Assembly: GCF_018320785.1 (NCBI RefSeq) | Contig: NC_054873.1 | Span: 25,448,196-25,512,195, forward strand | Length of the DNA: 64,000 nt | Reading direction: 5' to 3' | Source of the DNA: Cheilinus undulatus | Taxonomy: Eukaryota > Chordata > Actinopteri > Labriformes > Labridae | Shown: positions 26,801 through 44,440 of the stretch, piece by piece | How positions within the stretch are numbered: position 1 is the stretch's first letter | Layout: the number at the start of each line of letters is the position of its first letter | The notes under the pieces: generated by a model | Databases searched by the model: none | The model's input: the letters and a program-made list of their open reading frames with translations, nothing else | Told to the model about the DNA's origin: nothing | Translations under genes and position numbers: made by a program

Positions 26801-29800
26801 CATTCCCCATCTCATACTTTTCCATAACCTTTTTCCTGGGTTGTTTGGAATGTCCTTTTGTCTTCATGGTGTAATGGTAGCCATAAATACTGATTAACTA
26901 GTGACTGGACCTTCCAGACACAGGTGTCTTTATGCTACAATCACCTAAGACACACTCACTGCAGTCAGGTGATGCCCATTTCACAATTAGTGAAATGGGG
27001 ATCACCAGAAAATCCCCATTTCATCATTGTGAAATGGGGATTTTCTGCCTAAATGGTCCAGCCACTTAATGTGGCATTAAGTGGCTGGACCTCTGTTGAA
27101 ATGGGTCAGTCACTTTGAAGGGGGTGAATATTTGTGCAGTCACTGTATTTGACATTACATATTTTTATGGTAGGAAAACCTTAAGATAGATCCAGACTAG
27201 CTGTTCATACCCTTTCCAGTCTTTCTTCTTAATATCTTTAATGTCTGTAAATCTACGTGTACAGACAGGTGGTGGTAGGGGTCTTCTAATTTAACTCTTG
27301 GAAAGAAAGCATATACGATTTTTCACTGATGATGAACTGGGACTTTGAATACTATAAATAATGCATAGAAATCTTTTGCTCTGACAGAAGAGAAAGGAGT
27401 GAAAAGGAAGTGGGAAAACTGTCTAGCAGATTAGATGGGCATGACAAATTCATCTTTTTAGTGTCAAAAACAGAGCTCTGCTCATTACAACACCCCTCAG
27501 TTAGATGTTGTGCATTTATACTCATTCCCACGCACACAGAAAAAAAAAAGACATTTGAACAAATCAGAAATTAAAGTTCAAATAGAGGTCGGGTAGGAAG
27601 ATCAGACAATTACATATTTCAAGGTCTGCAGAGCTATTTATATCAGTGTAAGAGCTAAATTATGTTGTAAGGTTCAAAACAGTTCAGTCCTGAGGTAACA
27701 CCACACTTAGCTCTCTTTCACACAAAAACACACACACCTACACACACACACACACTCATACTCATCCACACAAAAACAAGTAGTCAGCAGGTCCATCCAT
27801 CTGTCTGTACAAGACACACACATAACGGCCATCCGCCTTCAATGCTGCTTACAAAGAGAACAGGTGAATATTTAAACAGAACATGACTCCTTCTGTCTGC
27901 ACATGTTCTCTCTCTCTATGCCCCATCCTCCCTCACACCATCCCTCCCCTTCATCCTGTTTTGTAGAAGTACTTTAAACGCAACGCTTTTCGTCAGCCGG
28001 TACCCAGCAGAGAGTGTAAGGAAAGCAGAGGGTTGACATGCAATGCGAGCAGCTCCCTTTGGATTCAACGTTGCCAGTACATTGTGTGCACCGTCCACTG
28101 CGACGCAGCATGCCACAGCCTGTCCCTCTGTTGTCCAATCTTTCGTTTTTTCTCCCCTCCAGGAGCACAGATAAACTGAAGAGACAGTTACCCTAAATGC
28201 ACCCTTTATTTCTCCTTCCTGCTTGGCTCTGCACCTGTCTCACTCTCCCATCTCCTATTCTCTCCTCACCACCTCCTCAGCTTTCTCTCTGCATCCCTCC
28301 CATTTTCTTTCACTGGTCCACTCCAGTGTCAGCCTCAAGCTCCTTCCCCTTAGACACCTCCAAGGGATCCATCAAAGACAACAACTGAGCATGCATCTCT
28401 TTCCTTTTTTTCTCTCACTCACTTTCTCTATGTCTTTCTATCTCTCTGCCTTTCTCTCCTCTCTCCTGAGAATGGCTGATTACTGTTCGCTCCATGGGCT
28501 AAGTGGGGCAGATAGGAGCCTCAGCTGGAAGGCTGAAGAGACAGTGAATAAGCGGAGGAGAGAAGATCCTGTCGACCCCCCACCTCCTCTCCTCATAGGC
28601 ATATCCACGTGCATGAACAACACTCACAACAGCACAAAGCACACAAACACACTTCCAGCCAGCTCTAACACATGTCATTTAACTGGAGGGCAAAACTGAA
28701 TTTTTTGTAAACATTCAGATAAAGAAGAGAAATAAGGCAGGAGTGCAAACACATGTACCTATAGGCCATAAATCGAGCCAGAAAGGTTTTAAGCTGGCAT
28801 GCACAAGTTGCCGACAACAGGAAAAACAGCTGCATACAGGATGCAGCAGAAAATGACAGCAAAGTAAATCCTCTAAAACTGCATGAAAAGCTCCGTAGAA
28901 GCTCCACACCATCCTTCACCTGCCTGGACTGACACTAAATAAAGCACAAGACTTAAGAAACTGGTCTGAAAGAGAGACACTTTAAATCAACGTGTAGGTG
29001 CATGGGGATGTAAGGTTGCATTCAAGGACACACATAAACTACTGCAGGAACCAGGAGGATGTGTAATAAACCAAGGGCCTGTCCTTTCTGCCGCCTGGGC
29101 AGCTGCCTCTCAGCCTTTTTATGACAACAATTAATGTTTTCATTTCATCTCACTACATGTTCTATTCATTCCATTTGCAGTGCTACACAAATCAACTTGT
29201 ATTAAATCGGTAACTCAGATCCAAGACAAAGTTAAACACAAGTTGCTTGTGCCATACAGAAAGAATACAAGCTCAGCAAAGAAGTACCAATAGTTAAGCC
29301 CTTACTACTGGCCCCAGCATGTCAACCATGCAGACCGATGGGCAGCAAAAAGTCTGCACTTTGCCAGTGTTTAGTTCAGTTAGACACCCCAGAGGCCTAA
29401 ACAGTGAGCAAGCGTCCCAGAGCCACCCCCTCCATGCTATTGTTAACCAAACCACCATGCCAACACTGGGACAATAATCATCTACACTGTAAACCCCAAA
29501 ATAATTTAATAGATTAAGTTGAGTAAACTCAACTAACATTCAGCAGCTGGTGTGTATTTATTCCAGAATCAAATCCTGCCTTTTATTTAGTCTAAGAAAA
29601 GACTGGTTGCTGCCACTTTTATGTCAGTGCTGGACTATGGTGATGTTTTGTACATGCATGCTTCATCTCAGAGTTTACATGACCTAGACACTGTGTATCA
29701 TGGAGCTTTGAGGTTCAGTGCTAACTTTTAAGCCCTCACCCATCACTGTTAGTTGTATAAACTTGCAGGATGGTCTTCATGTTGACTATAACACTGGAAT

Positions 29801-32800
29801 ATTCTTATCCACAAGGTTTTTTTTGTCTTCTGACCAACATCAGTCTGAAGAACTCTGAAACTCCAATCTCAGGACCTTTTCTTATTGTCTGTCCCCAGGG
29901 TCAGGACTGAATTGGGGAGAAAGGGCATTTAAATTTGCTGCTTCCTTTGCCTGGAATGGTTTACAGAAAGACCTAAAACTTAGTGAGCTGGTCTCATTGG
30001 AAGCTTTAAGAAGAGGTTGGTTGACTTGAAGGCAGTCAGATCTGTCTGCAGATGTTTTATGATGTGTTTTGATTATAGTTGTTCTTAACAAATACTCGCT
30101 GTTTCTCATTGAATGTATTAAGGTGGTTTTTGATATTTTATTTGTATGGCTGCTCACTGTTTGTCTGTAACCGTGTAATCTGACTGTCTTGGCCAGGACA
30201 CTCTTGTAAATGAGATTTTTAATCTTATTTTTTCAATCCTGGTTAAACAACAATTGAATTTTAAAAAATATACATAATAATGAAAAGGTTAATTTCTTCA
30301 TATTGAAGGATTTTTAATTATCATTTTTGATTAATTTTAAATATTTTGTGGTTTAAATGTATCATTTGTTGGTTGCCTTTTATGAGCTGGGCTGAATTGT
30401 ATTACGGGTTAGATTAAATATCTGCTCTATTTTTCTAAGTTGATAAAACACACTTTTAATTTTAAGTAACACTCAAGCTAAGATTTTTTTCTATCATTGT
30501 ACTCTTTTTTTGTTTTCACGATCATCCCTTCTTCTACTGAGTTTTCCCAGAATGTCTTTGGGCATTAGACACTTATGCCCCTTGACTGAAGTTACTCACT
30601 CAGCTGGATTAGGCAATGCCAGTGTTGCAGGGCTGTTGTGCTGAACACAGTGGAAATGCACTTCCTGAGTTAGTCTTTGCTACTTGAGGTCACAAAAGTT
30701 AGAATACTTCAGGTGGCATGAATGTTTGGATTTCAAGTAGGTAAAAGATTTAAGTGAGAATTACAATGGAAGAGAAAAGCACTTAAACATTTTGTAATAG
30801 GGTTAGATTTCAACTGGGCTTTTACATGTAGGAATGTCTCCACACAGCTTAGTAAAACTTAAAAAGAAGTTAACAAGTGTAAGAGTAAAATTAAGTTGAT
30901 ATAAGTTAAAATGGCTAAGTACCTGCCACTTAACAAATACTATTTCTTTTAGATATCATAGTTAGGTATACTATAATACTGAGGCAAATCATTGCCTCAA
31001 TATTTTTAAGTTTGGAAAAACATGGATTTAAATTTTATAAGTCAGGGTTTTAAAACTGTAGAATAAATTGTAAGCTCTGGTAACTCACCCATTTACAGTT
31101 CACCACTTAGCCATCATAGCAGGGCCACCTTTAGCAGACCTAGGCTCGAAATATGCAAGCTCCAAATAATTACAATGCTGGTACTTTCTAGTACCCTAAC
31201 ATGACACATAGTAGCAACTATAAAAAGGCAAGTATTCCTGATGCTGTCATTACACATGAAACTGCAAAGAGATCACAAGAAAAAAAAGAAAGAGGCATCA
31301 TGCGCTGAAGTTGCATAAAAATCATACATGCAAACACACACATCTCAACAGCAGGAGATGTAATGTTGGGATCTATTAATATCAGCACCATTTATCCATC
31401 CATTATCTACACTTTTGACTCTCAACTGGTGGGTCAGGATCCAAAAGTGGGTCAGGAAGCCATTTTCAGTGACTTGCAGATGTGTGATGGGGAAATAAAC
31501 TGCCAAATGTCTATGGTGTACTTTTATTTGTGAGGATATATCGTCATCCCTTTGTTTTGTCGTGTTATTTCCTCCATCTCAAGTTCAAGCTGCCCAATTT
31601 TTCATAAAAAAAAATTGGTTATGGGGTTCAGATGGTAAAATGGGTTCAAGTCGGGCCTGTGGCTCTTTTCCGGCATGTCTTGCACCCACTTTCTCATACC
31701 TGTTTCCAATTCTATCCACTGCCCTCTTCTATCAATAAAGACATATATCTTTAAAAAAAACTTGGGTCATAATTATATATTGTAAGAATTCTGAGTTGTG
31801 ATACGTCATTAAGGAGGTATTGGTGGATCCTAACAATATACCAGTTGAGTAGCACTGACCTACATATCTCATTCAGGGTCATGGGAAGTCAGGGTTAATC
31901 TAGGCAGTCATTGGGCAAGAGGCAGGGTTTACCCTGGACTGATTGCTAGTCAGTCACAGGACTGACATAGAGACATAGGAATAGTCACACTCACATCTAC
32001 AGGCAATTTAGAGCCACCACTCAACCTAAGAGCAGGATTTGGTCTGTAAGAGGAAGCTGGAGTACCTGGAGAGAACCCACACATGCACAGGGAGAACATG
32101 CAAACTCCACACAGAAAGACCCTGTCTGACCAGAATTTGAACCAGGACCCTTCTTGCTGTGAGGCCTCTGCACTAACCACTGCACCACTGTGCAACCTAT
32201 CAACTCACATTTTTTTAAAATGCTTTAGTTCCTGTCTGCACTCCTGCTCCTCTCAGCTCATCCTTTGCACTGTGTTGCTCCTCTCAGTGGGGGAGGAGTC
32301 TCAGGGAGACCAATCAGGACTCCTGCTGGGATACAACTTATGAACACAGCAAACACACTGAATGCAGAATATGAGCAAAGGAGAGAAAGGTTTTCTCTCT
32401 TTACTTTAGGAGTGATGGTGTAGCTACTGTGATGCTCTGGTGCCAAAGAAAGGGACGGAGGAGTGTTTGTATGTGTGCACGTGCCTCTTCACACAGCAAC
32501 ATCAGAGGCCCGGAGGTCCCGTGAGAGTTCCCAGATCCCGTGCGGTAATTAAACAAGAACCAGAAGCTGCGCGTGGACAGCGACTCGCGGTGTCTCATCA
32601 TCGCACGTGAGGCTGCTCCTGTCTCGAACTGACATTGACCACTGCTGTGCTGAGTACACGCGCACATGCACACACTGAGCGCACAGGCCTACAGCTGTTT
32701 GTTATGTAATGATTCAGTGATCGTGATCCAGTTTCTCATTTAAATAATCCACCTCTTCCTCTTCTGGCTCAGTCCTTAGCCGAAACACACACACACTCGC

Positions 32801-33643
32801 ACATACGCACACACAAACACACACAGCTGTAAATTGGAAATTTGCAAGCGCCTTCTTCACTAATTAAACGCCTCTCAATCTGCAGGGCATGCACACGCGC
32901 GTGCACGCTCCTAATTATAGTCTACAGTTGCAGCCTGATGCAACACAAATACTGCAAAGGATCTAAAACAGGCAAGGTAGTGCATTTATGAAGGCTAAAG
33001 GTGCATACTGCAGAAAATCCTGAAAATATGAGGTCTTGCTTGTATGAACAGCCAAAATCCTTAAGAGCTTCGGGACTATTTTAAGGCACATCTGCAAACA
33101 TCATGTAACCTCTACTCACTCGGATTTCCTAGCCAGGGCCAAGGATCGACAGAGGGTTGTAGGGGTCATCGGAACCAAAGAGCGGCAGCTAAGGGAACTT
33201 CCTCCGTTTTCTGAGTCACTTTCAATCGGGGAAACAGCGGACGGGTCGGCAGGGACCAGCTGCATATCGCCCGGGTCCATGGGTTGAGAAGGCGAAGGCA
33301 GGACCCCTGAAGCTTTCTCGACCTGTACTGGTGCAGCTGCATTGCCCGGCACAGGTCCTGTACTTGTCTTAATTTGGGGGTCCTGAGGAGGATGGTGATG
33401 AGGGAGACAAGTAGGGTCTGGGTGATGGTGATGGTGATGGAGGTGATGGTACGGATGCTGCTGCTGTATCCTGACTTCTCGCAGGTGCCTGTTCTCGCCG
33501 ATGAGCTCGTCCACGCGCCGGTCCAGCTCCTCTATCCGGGAGCGCTGCGTCTGGATGAGACTCTGCTGGTTCTGGACGATGGTGGTAAGCTCCCGCAGGT
33601 ACAGAATCGCCTGCACCGGGTTTTCCAGCAGGCTGGAGCTCAT
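3446..33643 (-). CDS. iqsec3: iqsec3, 5' part (Arf guanine-nucleotide exchange factor), partial
   Basis: Six coding exons on the minus strand encode the first 686 residues: 33643-33120, 13298-13181, 12216-11815, 8892-8162, 7446-7285 and 3568-3446. All junctions have GT donors and AG acceptors and keep frame. In order the product has an N-terminal coiled coil, a His-rich run, an IQ motif, a long Ser/Thr/Pro-rich linker and the start of the SEC7 domain. The family activates Arf GTPases by GDP/GTP exchange; mammalian IQSEC3 works at inhibitory synapses. IQSEC3 rather than IQSEC1 or 2 is favoured by the opening SLLENPV..YLRELT..VQNQQSL and by the linker around [17 protein letters not shown], which match human IQSEC3 from memory. 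The chosen start (33643) is the second of two adjacent ATGs and best fits the human N-terminus. The remaining SEC7 and PH exons are beyond position 1. Teleosts can have a and b copies; I cannot say which this is. Confidence 0.93.
4647..4830 (+). mobile_element. tRNA-derived SINE (family 1), diverged copy
   Basis: The body and tail match copies at 48514 and 51046: a tRNA-like head with a B-box-like GTTCAAAT, then a C/T-rich middle (TTTCCTGCATG, CCACTCTCC) and an ATCTAAATAAAGGCATAAA tail. The A-box region is diverged. It lies in iqsec3 intron 5. Confidence 0.65.
5025..6115 (+). mobile_element. Tc1/mariner-like transposon, family A, broken copy 2
   Basis: This is the same family as the copies at 575 and 25702. 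It starts abruptly within the transposase linker ([20 protein letters not shown] at about 5034), so the 5' end is missing. It continues through broken catalytic-domain frames and ends in the long terminal repeat (5925-6115), closing ATAGACACTGTAC. Stops and frameshifts rule out a working transposase. Confidence 0.75.
7285..7446 (-). CDS. iqsec3: iqsec3 coding exon 5 (SEC7 domain, first part)
   Basis: The exon encodes [18 protein letters not shown] followed by [18 protein letters not shown] and [17 protein letters not shown], the N-terminal helices of the SEC7 exchange domain. It is nearly identical to the human protein as I recall it. The acceptor is AACAG|G and the donor CTCGA|GTAAGT. It ends two bases into a codon that exon 6 completes as Asp. 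Confidence 0.95.
8113..8142. repeat. (TG)n microsatellite
   Basis: About 15 TG units lie 20 bases inside iqsec3 intron 4, close to the exon 4 donor. Confidence 0.95.
8162..8892 (-). CDS. iqsec3: iqsec3 coding exon 4 (linker, pre-SEC7)
   Basis: The largest exon (731 bases) opens [17 protein letters not shown] and contains [13 protein letters not shown], both matching human IQSEC3 blocks. A Thr run, a Gly-rich run and an alternating Ser/Thr tract (STSTSTSTS) lie in between. It closes with [24 protein letters not shown], the conserved entry to the SEC7 domain. The donor is AATGT|GTGAGT, just before a (TG)n microsatellite in the intron. An open frame of 106 codons on the opposite strand is only the antisense of this low-complexity sequence. 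Confidence 0.93.
9411..9777. mobile_element. hAT-type miniature element with 8-bp target duplication
   Basis: Inverted ends CAGTTGTTCTCAAC and CAGGGGTTCTCAAC (reverse complement of the right end) bound 367 bases. The flanks are CTCTAAAT (9403-9410) and CTTTAAAT (9778-9785), an 8-bp duplication with one mismatch, as hAT transposases make. There is no coding capacity, so it is non-autonomous. It sits in iqsec3 intron 3. Confidence 0.85.
10066..10365. mobile_element. Inverted-repeat miniature element
   Basis: The left part (CTGATGTTGGTGCTGGGAAT at about 10093) and the right part (reverse complement reading ATGTTGGAGCTGGGAATG) form imperfect terminal inverted repeats, both preceded by a CCATTT block. 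The middle has a second fold (GGGAATTCCGAGCTGCC, then CTCGGAATTC). No frame of note. The superfamily is unknown; no target duplication was identified. Confidence 0.55.
11419..11600 (+). mobile_element. tRNA-derived SINE (family 2)
   Basis: It begins GGGACAACTGTGGCTTAGTA, an A-box-like head, and has a downstream body with GTGTATGAATGGGATAAG and TCAGTGTATGAATGTGG. It matches the inverse copy at 35990-36281 in washc1 intron 2. Confidence 0.7.
11815..12216 (-). CDS. iqsec3: iqsec3 coding exon 3 (IQ calmodulin-binding motif)
   Basis: The exon begins [12 protein letters not shown] and continues [20 protein letters not shown], an IQ-type motif that in this family binds calmodulin. It is followed by [17 protein letters not shown], which is close to human IQSEC3. 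The second half is Pro/Ser-rich ([15 protein letters not shown] and a Pro/Ala run). It ends [10 protein letters not shown] with donor CAA|GTGAGT in phase 0. Confidence 0.92.
13181..13298 (-). CDS. iqsec3: iqsec3 coding exon 2
   Basis: This short exon follows an intron of about 19.8 kb. It encodes [10 protein letters not shown]..., ending [11 protein letters not shown], which aligns with human IQSEC3 YELSLDLKNKQ just before the IQ motif. The acceptor is CTGTGGCAG and the donor CAG|GTATGC. Its first base completes the codon split by exon 1, and it ends in phase 0, supporting direct splicing from exon 1 to this exon. Confidence 0.88.
17920..18125. repeat. Palindrome-rich dispersed repeat
   Basis: The stretch contains repeated GATAATGAGT and its reverse form CTCATTATC, plus TTATC.CGAGATAA-type palindromes (for example ATTATCTTGAGATAACAAA), ending in ACTCGTGATAACATGG. 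The pattern resembles a fish DNA-transposon derivative, but I cannot assign a superfamily. Confidence 0.5.
18860..19390 (-). mobile_element. Non-LTR retrotransposon (LINE), reverse transcriptase fragment
   Basis: Read on the minus strand, 19380-19087 encodes [20 protein letters not shown], then [30 protein letters not shown] and [14 protein letters not shown]. These are conserved fingers/palm blocks of a fish LINE reverse transcriptase. The homology continues toward 18860 (CTCGAGATCCTGTCCATGAA on the plus strand) with stops. It is a pseudogene fragment and lies next to a second LINE fragment in the opposite direction. Confidence 0.8.
19500..20045 (+). mobile_element. LINE 3' end with (ATGG)n tail
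   Basis: The plus strand encodes [69 protein letters not shown] and [15 protein letters not shown]. This is the C-terminal part of the same kind of fish LINE polyprotein. It ends in AAAATGGATGGATGG, the usual 3' tail, which runs as a GGAT microsatellite to 20041. Internal sequence is deleted between SGF and VFQAHP. The long open frame here is transposon-derived, not a host gene. Confidence 0.82.
20571..21646. mobile_element. GC-rich inverted-repeat element, non-autonomous
   Basis: The left end reads ATGGGGCTTTTACATTACAT followed by GGCGCGGCGCGG. The right end, reverse-complemented, reads TATGGGGGCTTTTCCACTAT and then GGCTGCGCCGAGCC. Both ends therefore share a TATGGGG(G)CTTTT head and a GC-rich subterminal block, also repeated near 20630 and 21545. 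The interior is AT-rich and without coding potential. It looks like a miniature DNA transposon about 1.1 kb long; the superfamily and target duplication are unresolved. Confidence 0.6.
20814..20848. repeat. (CT)n microsatellite
   Basis: A CCCT-then-CT run next to the GC-rich inverted-repeat element. Confidence 0.9.
24788..24897 (-). mobile_element. tRNA-derived SINE (family 1), minus strand
   Basis: Read on the minus strand it begins GGGGCGCTGTGGCTAAGCAG (A box) and has GGTTCAAATC (B box), then TGTCATTCCCTATCCACTATC. The anticodon-arm region is expanded and there is no folded tRNA with intact arms, so it is a SINE head and not a tRNA gene. Confidence 0.7.
25702..27145 (-). mobile_element. 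Tc1/mariner-like transposon, family A, copy 3 with both ends
   Basis: The ends CAGTTGCTTTAAGAAGTATT (left) and CAGTGACTGCACAAATATTC (right, reverse complement) are flanked by TA on both sides, the Tc1 target. The long inverted repeats match copies at 575 and 6115. Minus-strand frames near 26500-26280 encode [19 protein letters not shown], containing the first catalytic Asp (SDETK), then [14 protein letters not shown]. The rest is broken by stops and frameshifts, so the element is dead. Near its right end are three perfect hairpins (26975-27091) absent from the other copies. Confidence 0.82.
26975..27091. repeat. Three consecutive perfect hairpins
   Basis: Hairpin 1: CCCATTTCAC, 5-base loop, GTGAAATGGG (26975-26999). 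Hairpin 2: CAGAAAATCCCCATTTCA, loop TCATTG, exact 18-base complement (27006-27047). Hairpin 3: GGTCCAGCCACTTAATG, loop TGG, exact 17-base complement (27055-27091). Hairpins 1 and 2 share an AAATGGGGAT unit. Confidence 0.95.
27720..27770. repeat. CA-rich simple repeat
   Basis: Imperfect (CA)n including ACACACACACACACAC within iqsec3 intron 1. Confidence 0.85.
29580..30255 (+). mobile_element. Degenerate LINE 3' fragment (L2/CR1-like)
   Basis: Translation around 29595-29725 gives [20 protein letters not shown] followed by [20 protein letters not shown], a block typical of the C-terminal part of fish L2/CR1/Rex-type reverse transcriptases. Further on, [19 protein letters not shown] fits the same protein. 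Many stops interrupt it. The 3' end reads like LARTL..LFNPG plus NNN, typical of this repeat class. Confidence 0.7.
31415..31858. mobile_element. Miniature DNA transposon hosting a nested SINE
   Basis: The left part (ACTCTCAACTGGTGGGTCAG, then GATCC) and the reverse-complemented right part (GTGCTACTCAACTGG, then TTAGGATCC) form inverted ends like hAT-type elements. The element is split by a SINE copy at 31622-31765. No clear 8-bp duplication was found, so the class is tentative. Confidence 0.55.
31622..31765 (+). mobile_element. tRNA-derived SINE (family 1), nested copy
   Basis: It starts GGGGTTCAGATGG, lacks much of the region between A and B boxes, and has GGGTTCAAGTC (B box), the body TTTCCGGCATGTCTTGCACC, and the tail ATCAATAAAGACATA followed by an A run. 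It interrupts the miniature transposon around it. Confidence 0.72.
31871..32197 (-). mobile_element. tRNA-derived SINE-like dispersed repeat (family 3)
   Basis: Read on the minus strand it begins CACAGTGGTGCAGTGGTTAG (A box), then CTCACAGCAAGAAGGGTCC, GGTTCAAATTC (B box), and CATGTTCTCCCTGTGCATGT. The 3' part has CTAGCAATCAGTCCAGGGT. This arrangement is a very common fish and vertebrate repeat. Short open frames across it are not genes. Confidence 0.75.
33120..33643 (-). CDS. iqsec3: iqsec3 coding exon 1 (coiled coil, His-rich)
   Basis: This exon encodes residues 1-174 and two bases of the next codon. Residues about 10-55 form a likely coiled coil with heptad Leu/Ile/Val and many charged residues ([12 protein letters not shown], then [19 protein letters not shown]). 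A histidine-rich stretch follows, and then a Pro/Ser-rich tail. The donor is GA|GTGAGT. The open frame runs upstream to another ATG at 33727, but residues there are low-complexity Ser/Pro/Phe, and the downstream ATG pair matches the human start, so the longer form is unlikely. Confidence 0.9.
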
Positions 33644-34608
33644 CATACACAGGAGTGAAGGAGGGAAGAGAGAGGGAGAAGAAAAAAAGAAGCTGGGCAG
33701 AGGGATGGAGGAAGGAGCAGATGACAAATATCCGTGAGTGCGGCGGATGAGAAGGTGAGGTGTCCTTCCGCTCTCGTCTCCTTGATGCTGCCAGGTTGAT
33801 GATGAGGCTGCACAGACCGAGATAGCCTCCGCTTCTCCGGTCGTTTCCCTCCCTCCCTCTCTCTCTATCTATCTCTCTTCCACTGCGCTGAGTGGTGCTG
33901 ATGAGAGGAGCCAGATCCAGATGTGACAGGAGGGAGGAGGGGAGGAAAGGCGCTGGAGGACGGATGCGTCATTACGCACATGCAAGAGAAGACTACAGAG
34001 CAAGCACGCACCCTATGGGCAGTAAACGAATATTTAACATCTTAACCGAGAACTTTTCTGAGCCCCTTTCAGCGCATAAAGGCACACAACATGAAAATGC
34101 AGTTTAAAAACTATACATTTAGGCTTTTTTAAGTACCTTCTAATCTTTATGTACCCTTCACGGAACACTGAGTAATTTTGACTTTTTGTTCCTATAAAGT
34201 TATGTGAACTTGCCATCAGTGATTGAAATTATTTGACAATTAAGTGGCTTGTAAGCTGTTCTGTTACACAATGTTGTTTATAAACGTGTGTGTAATTTTA
34301 TTTTGCCAATACCTTGCTCGAACTTTTTAACAAATGTAAAGTTTCTGAGTAGGCTATCTTTGAAAAGTGCTTAAAATAAAATTTATTATTTTTAGTTCAC
34401 TAAAAAAGTTCATTAATTATAGACAGTGTCATTAATTAATCGTGATTAATCGCATATGCTGATAACTTTAGAAAGACTGCATTACTGGTAGTAGTAACAA
34501 AACACCCAGAAAGGGCATTCTACTCGCTCTTGAAACAGGAGAAGACGAGAGAAAGGGAAGATTGTCAATCGAGGATGGTGTTAATCTTTAGAATATGCAT
34601 TTATCCAT

Positions 34609-34613
<5 letters not shown>

Positions 34614-34664
<51 letters not shown>
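34614..34664. repeat. (TA)n microsatellite plus T run
   Basis: About 25 TA units followed by a T-rich tract to 34690, between iqsec3 and washc1. Confidence 0.95.
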
Positions 34665-34682
<18 letters not shown>

Positions 34683-35163
34683 TTTTTTTTCTTTAAAGAG
34701 TACAGAGAATGTGTTTAAATCGAAGTTACAAAGATACTTTAGCCGGTTGTGAGATGGCAGAGTGCCATTTATCAGCATACATTTGTAATAGCATTTGTTA
34801 CCGCTTTGGTCGATTAGTCGAAATTATTCGAACGTTTTGACAGCTATTATTATTATTATTATTATTATTAAGCTACTCTCGTAGCGAGGGTGCTCACGGT
34901 TGCATGCAAATATTGTATTAAAAGAAACCAAAATACTGAAATAATTGGTTCTACTGAGCGGAGACGCCATGCCATATAAGGTTGTTAGAAATTACAGGTA
35001 GTATAAGTTACCAACAGAACATGAAACCATTGGAAAATAAAACAAAGTAAACTATACAAGAAGAAAAAGGGATCGCCGTTCTGAAATTTCGAATCCTCTA
35101 CTCATACCTGTCAAGAATAAATGTGTCCGAGTGACAGTGAATGCAACTGAGAGTTACTGCGTG

Positions 35164-35189
35164 GTCACGTGCCACTTAGACGCGGAAGT
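35164..35189 (+). promoter_or_regulatory. Candidate washc1 promoter motifs: CACGTG E-box and ETS-like site
   Basis: GTCACGTG (35164-35171) contains a CACGTG E-box and resembles the TFEB/TFE3 CLEAR motif. CGGAAGT (35183-35189) fits an ETS/GABP core. They lie 110-130 bases upstream of the washc1 start codon. Role inferred from motif and position only. Confidence 0.4.
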
Positions 35190-35296
35190 ACTGAGTCGTT
35201 GTTTTCACTAACCAGTAGCCCGGATGTTAGCAGCGACAGCAGAGCTCTTTATTTTATTTATTCAGTAACCGTTAATAAATCGCTTAAACATCACCC

Positions 35297-44440
<9,144 letters not shown>

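Larger units (their letters stand above)
13299..33119. other. iqsec3 intron 1 (19.8 kb), no gene seen
   Basis: This giant intron has no exon I can support. Recognisable contents: palindromic repeat (17920-18125), rearranged LINE (18860-20045), CT microsatellite (20814-20848), GC-rich inverted-repeat element (about 20571-21646), SINEs (24788-24897 and 31622-31765 and 31871-32197), Tc1-like element (25702-27145), CA-rich tracts (27720-27770), LINE fragment (29580-30255) and a miniature transposon (31415-31858). Nothing is recognisable in 13299-17900, 21650-24780, 27150-29570 or 32200-33100 apart from simple repeats and a G run at 15152-15163. Confidence 0.7.
33644..35296. other. iqsec3-washc1 head-to-head intergenic region
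   Basis: The 1.65 kb between the two start codons should hold both promoters and 5' UTRs. The iqsec3 side (33650-33960) is GA/CT-rich and the GC-richest part. It is followed by AT-rich sequence, a (TA)n run (34614-34664) with an adjoining T run, and an (ATT)n run (34845-34869). The washc1 side carries an E-box and an ETS-like site. No other gene is visible. Confidence 0.6.

Noticed and set aside
28223-28699. Open frame of 158 codons on the plus strand
   Set aside because: It is Ser/Leu/Pro/His-rich, arises from CT-rich sequence, has no family resemblance and lies in iqsec3 intron 1.
31950-32203. Short overlapping open frames on the minus strand
   Set aside because: They lie across a common tRNA-derived repeat and have no independent support.
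33644-33727. Longer iqsec3 N-terminus starting at the upstream ATG
   Set aside because: The added 28 residues are low-complexity and the human protein begins at the equivalent of the downstream ATG.
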